DNA from: an uncultured Acidobacteriota bacterium
GTDB taxonomy: Bacteria > Acidobacteriota > JAAYUB01
Assembly: GCA_937925645.1 (NCBI GenBank)
Contig: CALAMB010000189.1
Coordinates: forward strand, 123,569-187,568
Direction of reading: 5' to 3'
Length of the DNA: 64,000 nucleotides
Positions 60,269 through 64,000 of this stretch are shown here, piece by piece (positions within the stretch are counted from its first letter, which is position 1; every line of letters begins with the position of its first letter). Position numbers and translations under genes: made by a program. A model generated the notes under the pieces. That model did no database searches. It saw only the letters and a list, made by a program, of their open reading frames with translations, and had not been told where the DNA came from.

Positions 60269-61005
60269 AGCTGTCCGTCCTGATTCCCGTTTACAACGAA
60301 GCCGCCACCATCGTGGCCGTCCTGGAGCAGGTGACCCGGGCGGACCTGGGGGGCGCCGACCGGGAAGTCATCGTCGTGGATGACGGCTCCACCGACGGCA
60401 CGGCGGACCGGGTGCGGGCGTTCATCGCCGTGGATCCGGCCGGAGGCGAGATCCGGCTTTTCCACAAGGCCAACGGCGGCAAGGGCTCGGCCATCCGGGA
60501 GGGCTTGCGCCACGCCGGCGGCGACTACGTGCTGGTCCAGGACGCGGACCTGGAATATGATCCGCGGGAGCACGCCCGCCTGCTCCAGGCCGCGGTCACC
60601 CGCGGCGCGCCGGTGGTGTACGGTTCGCGCAACCAGGGCGGGCGAAACCCGCGTTCCAGCCTGGCCTTTTACTGGGGCGGCCGGCTGCTGTCGGCCTGGG
60701 CCAACGTGCTGTTCGGCTCGCGCCTCACCGACTACGCCACCTGCTACAAGCTGCTGGACCGCCGCCTCATGGACGAGCTGCGACTGGAGTGCGACGGATT
60801 CGAATTCTGCGCCGAGGTCACGGCCAAGGTGTTGCGCCGGGGCGTGCCGATTGTCGAGATTCCCATCAGCTATCATCCCCGCAGCTTCGCCGAAGGGAAG
60901 AAGATCCGGGCGCGGGACGGGATCATCGCCGCCTGGACCTTCCTGCGCCTGCGTTTCTCCCGCCCCGCCGCGCGCGGTCCAAGGGCTGACGGCCCTGTCG
61001 CGTAG
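60265..61005 (+). CDS. GT2 family glycosyltransferase (polyprenyl-phosphate sugar synthase type)
   Basis: 246 residues. GT-A motifs: SVLIPVYNEAATI, VVDDGSTDGT (nucleotide-binding Asp), VQDADLEYDP and the acceptor region FEFCAEVTAKVLRRG. No C-terminal membrane segments, so it resembles the dolichyl-phosphate-mannose-synthase group (DPM1-like) that loads a lipid carrier. The ATG overlaps the stop of the GT-C gene, so the pair is probably translated together to make and use a lipid-linked sugar. Confidence 0.88.
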   Translation: MKLSVLIPVYNEAATIVAVLEQVTRADLGGADREVIVVDDGSTDGTADRVRAFIAVDPAGGEIRLFHKANGGKGSAIREGLRHAGGDYVLVQDADLEYDPREHARLLQAAVTRGAPVVYGSRNQGGRNPRSSLAFYWGGRLLSAWANVLFGSRLTDYATCYKLLDRRLMDELRLECDGFEFCAEVTAKVLRRGVPIVEIPISYHPRSFAEGKKIRARDGIIAAWTFLRLRFSRPAARGPRADGPVA

Positions 61006-61035
61006 ACGCGCACGCGTGAAAATCCGGTCCGGTTT

Positions 61036-61076
61036 TTGACTCAGGTCAAACGCCGGAGCCAAGTTCCGGCTAGAAT
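61036..61076 (+). promoter_or_regulatory. Candidate FNR/DNR-type operator and promoter for hcp
   Basis: TTGAC (61036-61040), TCAG, GTCAA (61045-61049): a perfect TTGAC-N4-GTCAA dyad. A TAGAAT -10 lies at 61071-61076. Predicted start near 61083 places the dyad centre at about -41, the class II activator position of CRP/FNR proteins. A GCCGGA/TCCGGC repeat (61052-61057, 61065-61070) lies between. No regulator gene is seen nearby. Confidence 0.65.
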
Positions 61077-61126
61077 CAGCCGAGCGGGGATCAGCTTCGG
61101 CTCCCCAGCAATCCAGGAGAACGACC

Positions 61127-62728
61127 ATGCACATGTTCTGCTATCAGTGCCAGGAGACCGGCGAAAAAACCGGTTGCCGCTACCACGGCGCGTGCGGCAA
61201 AACGGACGAGACCGCCAATCTGCAGGATTTGCTGATCTATGTCCTGAAAGGAATCGCGGTTTGCGCCGTGGCGGCGCCCCCGGGGCGGCCCGTGGACCGC
61301 GACGCGGGGCTCTGCATCGCCCGGTCGCTGTACGCCACCATCACCAACACGAATTTCGATCCGGACCGTTTCGTGGTCATGATCCGCGAGGGGCTGCAGG
61401 TCCGAAACCGCCTGCGCGACCTGCACCGGCCGTCCCTTCCGCCTGCGTTGCGGGACCTGATCGTCTGGGACGAAACCGACGTTTGGCGACTGCGACAGAA
61501 ATCCATGACGGTGGATATCCGCAACACCCCCAGCGAGGACGTCCGCTCGCTCCGGGAGCTGACCACATACGCCCTGAAGGGAATTGCGGCGTATGTGGTT
61601 CATGCCGCCGTGAACGACTTTTATGACGACGCCCTGCTCGACGCCATGATCCGGCTGCTGGCCGCGATCGCCCGGGAGGAGGACGAGGCGGCGCTCGGCG
61701 ATCTGGCCATCGAGGCGGGCCAAGTCATGATCGACGCCATGGCGCTGCTGGACCGCGCCAACACCACCGTCTACGGGCAGCCGGAGGCGGTGCCGGTCCC
61801 GCTGGGGACGCGCCACCGGCCGGGCATCCTGGTGACCGGCCACGACCTCAAGGATCTGGTGGAACTTTTGGAACAGACCGAGGACAGCGGCCTCGACGTG
61901 TACACCCATTCCGAAATGTGGGCCGCCCATTATTACCCCGCCCTGCGCCGGTACGCCCATCTGGCCGGCAACTACGGCAACGCCTGGTGGATGCAGGATT
62001 TCGAGTTCGCCAGTTTCAACGGCCCCATTCTGGTCACGTCCAACTGCATCGTGCCGGTCCAGGACTCGTACCGGCAGCGGATCTTCACCACCGGCGCGGC
62101 GGGATATCCCGGGATCCCCCACATTCCGGACGCGCCGGCCGGTCAGGCCAAAGACTTCGGACCCCTGATCCGGTTGGCCCGCGAGTACCCGCCGCCCCAA
62201 TCCATCGATCAAGGCGCAGTCACCGGCGGATTCACCCACGGGTTTGTCACCGCGCATCTGGACGGCGTGCTGAACGCGGTCCGTGCGGGAAAGATCCGTC
62301 GGTTTGTGGTGATGGGTGGTTGCGACGGCCGCGATCCCCGGCGGCAATACTTCACCGACCTGGCCCGGTCGCTGCCGAACGAAGCGGTCATCCTCACCGC
62401 CGGTTGTGCCAAGTACCGCTACATCAAGCTGCCGCTGGGAGACATCGACGGATTGCCCCGGGTGCTGGATGCCGGCCAGTGCAATGACTGCTATTCGCTG
62501 GTGCGGATCGCCCTGGCGCTCCAGGCGGCCCTGGGCATCGACGATGTCAACGACCTGCCCATTGATTTCGAGCTCGCCTGGTACGACCAGAAGGCGATCG
62601 GTATCATCCTGTCGCTGCTGAAACTGGGCTTCCGTAAGGTGCGCATGGGGCCCACCCTGCCCCTCTTCCTGCAGACGGGCGCGGGCCGGCGCTTCATGGA
62701 CCGCTACGGCCTGGGTTGCACCGGCTGA
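61127..62728 (+). CDS. hcp: Hybrid cluster protein (hydroxylamine reductase/NO reductase type)
   Basis: 533 residues. N-terminal Cys pattern C5-x2-C8-x8-C17-x5-C23 (CYQCQETGEKTGC) is the class-1 [4Fe-4S] arrangement of strict anaerobes. Hybrid-cluster ligands sit in GHDLKDL, HSEMWAAHYY, TSNCIVPV, TAGCAKYRY and DAGQCNDC. It detoxifies NO or reduces hydroxylamine. AGGAGA lies 7 bp before the ATG at 61127 (a second ATG is two codons on). The promoter has a TTGAC-N4-GTCAA site, fitting regulation by a nitrosative-stress CRP/FNR-family protein. Confidence 0.95.
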   Translation: MHMFCYQCQETGEKTGCRYHGACGKTDETANLQDLLIYVLKGIAVCAVAAPPGRPVDRDAGLCIARSLYATITNTNFDPDRFVVMIREGLQVRNRLRDLHRPSLPPALRDLIVWDETDVWRLRQKSMTVDIRNTPSEDVRSLRELTTYALKGIAAYVVHAAVNDFYDDALLDAMIRLLAAIAREEDEAALGDLAIEAGQVMIDAMALLDRANTTVYGQPEAVPVPLGTRHRPGILVTGHDLKDLVELLEQTEDSGLDVYTHSEMWAAHYYPALRRYAHLAGNYGNAWWMQDFEFASFNGPILVTSNCIVPVQDSYRQRIFTTGAAGYPGIPHIPDAPAGQAKDFGPLIRLAREYPPPQSIDQGAVTGGFTHGFVTAHLDGVLNAVRAGKIRRFVVMGGCDGRDPRRQYFTDLARSLPNEAVILTAGCAKYRYIKLPLGDIDGLPRVLDAGQCNDCYSLVRIALALQAALGIDDVNDLPIDFELAWYDQKAIGIILSLLKLGFRKVRMGPTLPLFLQTGAGRRFMDRYGLGCTG

Positions 62729-62823
62729 TCCCGCTCCTTGGCCGATTTGAATTCGTCCGTTCGGGTCCGGAGCCGGCTTGAAGATTCGTCAGGCGGCACC
62801 GTAAGGCGCACGGGAGGTTGATG

Positions 62824-63456
62824 ATGGTTTTTGAACAGATCGCCCAGGGGCAGACCCGAAATTTCACTTACCTGTTCGCCAACCGGCCCGGCGGCGGCGG
62901 CTTCGCGGTGGACCCCGGGCCGGACTCCGCCCCTGACCGTCTGCTGGAGACGATCCGCAACCTCAAGGTGAAGGTGGATGCTGTTGTCCTGACCCACCAC
63001 CATGCCGACCATGTGGCGGGGGCGACCGCCCTGGCGACGGCGACGGGCGCGGCCGTGCTGGCCCATGCGGAGACCGCCCGCCTGCTGTCCGGCCGGGTGC
63101 GGGTGGACCGGTTCCTGGCCGACGGCGAGACGCTCCGTTGGGAAAATGGCTTGACGGCTGAGGTTCTGGCGACCCCCGGCCACGCGCCCGGGAGTGTCTG
63201 CCTGGTGGTGAGCGGCGGCTGGCTGGTCACCGGCGACACCTTGTTCGTTGGTGACTGCGGCCGCGTCGACCTGCCCGGCGGCGACGCCGCGGCGCTGTTC
63301 CGGAGTCTCCAGCGGCTCAAGGCGCTCCCGGATCATCTGGAGGTTTGCCCCGGCCACGACTACGGCCCGGTTCCCCGCCGGCTGCTGGGCGATGAAAAGC
63401 GGCTCAACCCGACGCTCCGGGCTGCCGACCTGGCGGCGTTCAGCGCGATTCCCTGA
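62824..63456 (+). CDS. Metallo-beta-lactamase fold hydrolase (glyoxalase II-like)
   Basis: 210 residues. Metal motif LTHHHADHVAGA (H-x-H-x-D-H), then TPGHAPGS, GDTLFVGDCGRVDL and CPGHDYG. The order and short length match glyoxalase-II-like or ETHE1-like MBL proteins, which hydrolyse thioesters or oxidise persulfides. The presence of a cysteine desulfidase nearby makes sulfur chemistry possible, but the link is weak. ATG 62824 is 6 bp after GGGAGG; ATG 62821 is an alternative. Confidence 0.88.
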   Translation: MVFEQIAQGQTRNFTYLFANRPGGGGFAVDPGPDSAPDRLLETIRNLKVKVDAVVLTHHHADHVAGATALATATGAAVLAHAETARLLSGRVRVDRFLADGETLRWENGLTAEVLATPGHAPGSVCLVVSGGWLVTGDTLFVGDCGRVDLPGGDAAALFRSLQRLKALPDHLEVCPGHDYGPVPRRLLGDEKRLNPTLRAADLAAFSAIP

Positions 63457-63462
63457 GCGGCT

Positions 63463-64000
63463 TCAATCGAACGACGCCATGACCGGGGCGTGGTCGGACG
63501 GTTTCTCCCCTTTCCGTTCGTCCCGATGTACCGCCACGCCGGTGCAGCGTGACGTCATGGACGCGCTGGCGAGGATGTGGTCGATCCGCAGTCCCCAGCC
63601 GCGGTGGAAGGCACCGCCGCGGTAATCCCACCAGGTGTACACCGTCTCCTCCGGGTGATGCCGGCGGAGCAGGTCCGTCAGTCCCCAGCCGGCCAGGTGG
63701 CGCAGCGCCGCCTTCTCCGGTTCGGTGAAGAGCAGCTGCCCGCGCCACGCCTCGGCATCCCACACGTCGCAGTCTTCAGGGGCGACGTTGAAGTCGCCCG
63801 CCAGCACCAGCGAGGCCGTCGGCGGCACCGCATCGTCCAGCCATTGGCGGAAACGCCGGTACCATGCGAGCTTTTCACTGTAGCGGGGCGAGTCCAGGGC
63901 GGTGCCGTTCGGGGCGTACACGCTCACCACGCGCACGCCGTCGAAGGTGGCGGCGATCACGCGACGTTCGGCGTCGGCCGCGTCGCCGGGGAGTCCGCGC
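63463..64000 (-). CDS. xthA: Exodeoxyribonuclease III (AP endonuclease), partial
   Basis: The last 178 codons are visible; the start lies beyond the right edge. GLPGDAADAERRVIAATF at the edge continues into VRVVSVYAPNG, LVLAGDFNVAPEDCDVWD, TYTWWDYRGG-type and GLRIDHIL, ending SDHAPV. These are the exonuclease III family signatures including the catalytic Asp in GDFN and the His in SDHAP. It repairs abasic sites in DNA. Confidence 0.93.
   Translation of the reverse strand, partial: RGLPGDAADAERRVIAATFDGVRVVSVYAPNGTALDSPRYSEKLAWYRRFRQWLDDAVPPTASLVLAGDFNVAPEDCDVWDAEAWRGQLLFTEPEKAALRHLAGWGLTDLLRRHHPEETVYTWWDYRGGAFHRGWGLRIDHILASASMTSRCTGVAVHRDERKGEKPSDHAPVMASFD

Noticed and set aside
1-64000. tRNA, rRNA, CRISPR and transposon signals
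   Set aside because: No tRNA cloverleaf, no repeat-spacer array, no transposase or integrase motif and no flanking terminal repeats were found by eye. A tRNAscan or CRISPR search would be the check.

Overview
The window is a 64 kb piece of a GC-rich bacterial chromosome. It is densely packed with genes on both strands, and I see no rRNA, tRNA, CRISPR array, insertion sequence or prophage. The envelope genes point to a Gram-negative cell: lipoboxes, a small beta-barrel with a C-terminal Phe, a PpiD-like folding factor, and a membrane-anchored penicillin-acylase-type hydrolase. A class-1 [4Fe-4S] hybrid cluster protein and an L-cysteine desulfidase suggest an anaerobic or microaerobic lifestyle. 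The gene mix (kinase with TPRs, GAF-PP2C phosphatase, DUF4097, MoxR/DUF58, TMTC-like protein, many secreted orphan proteins) reminds me of Acidobacteriota or neighbouring phyla. That assignment is inference only. Promoters that can be read are sigma70-like (TTGAnn, 16-18 bp, TATAAT-like).

Layout. 1-901: the start of purH and a lipoprotein gene on the minus strand. 1-10.4 kb: folding and RNA modification (PpiD-like SurA/parvulin protein, FxLYD-like anchored protein, HEAT-repeat/cyclophilin lipoprotein, RsmE, DUF2059, TelA-like, TruD). 10.5-16.8 kb: signalling (orphan ParA, GAF-PP2C phosphatase, double ABM-fold protein, Ser/Thr kinase with TPRs, small beta-sandwich protein). 16.8-24.7 kb: a triple-repeat exported protein, GNAT, an ATP-grasp-like protein, a degenerate plus intact M14 carboxypeptidase pair, an M29 aminopeptidase and a 91-residue repeat protein. 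24.9-32.6 kb: B12-binding radical SAM, DUF58, MoxR, DUF4097 and an active plus inactive M16 pair. 32.7-40.5 kb: housekeeping (exonuclease-like protein, phosphofructokinase, YrdC/YciO, Rrf2, flippase, Ffh, adenosine deaminase). 40.5-45.7 kb: a same-strand set under a MocR regulator (MocR, aminotransferase, PhzF, threonine aldolase, SugE/Gdx). 45.9-51 kb: penicillin acylase family, PBP7-like peptidase, TMTC-like membrane protein. 51-64 kb: small barrel, DUF134 regulator, guaA, two uncharacterised proteins, cysteine desulfidase, a GT-C plus GT2 pair, hcp, an MBL-fold hydrolase and the end of xthA.

Most notable points. The hcp promoter carries a TTGAC-N4-GTCAA site centred about 41 bp before the predicted transcription start. 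MocR has TCCAAT-type repeats across its own promoter. Two peptidase families (M14, M16) each appear as a translationally coupled pair of one intact and one catalytically dead member. Several secreted repeat proteins have no assigned role. I see no single large unknown system. The best candidates for new biology are the coupled pseudo-peptidases, the MocR regulon ending in a guanidinium-type exporter, and the envelope operon that includes a TMTC-like protein.
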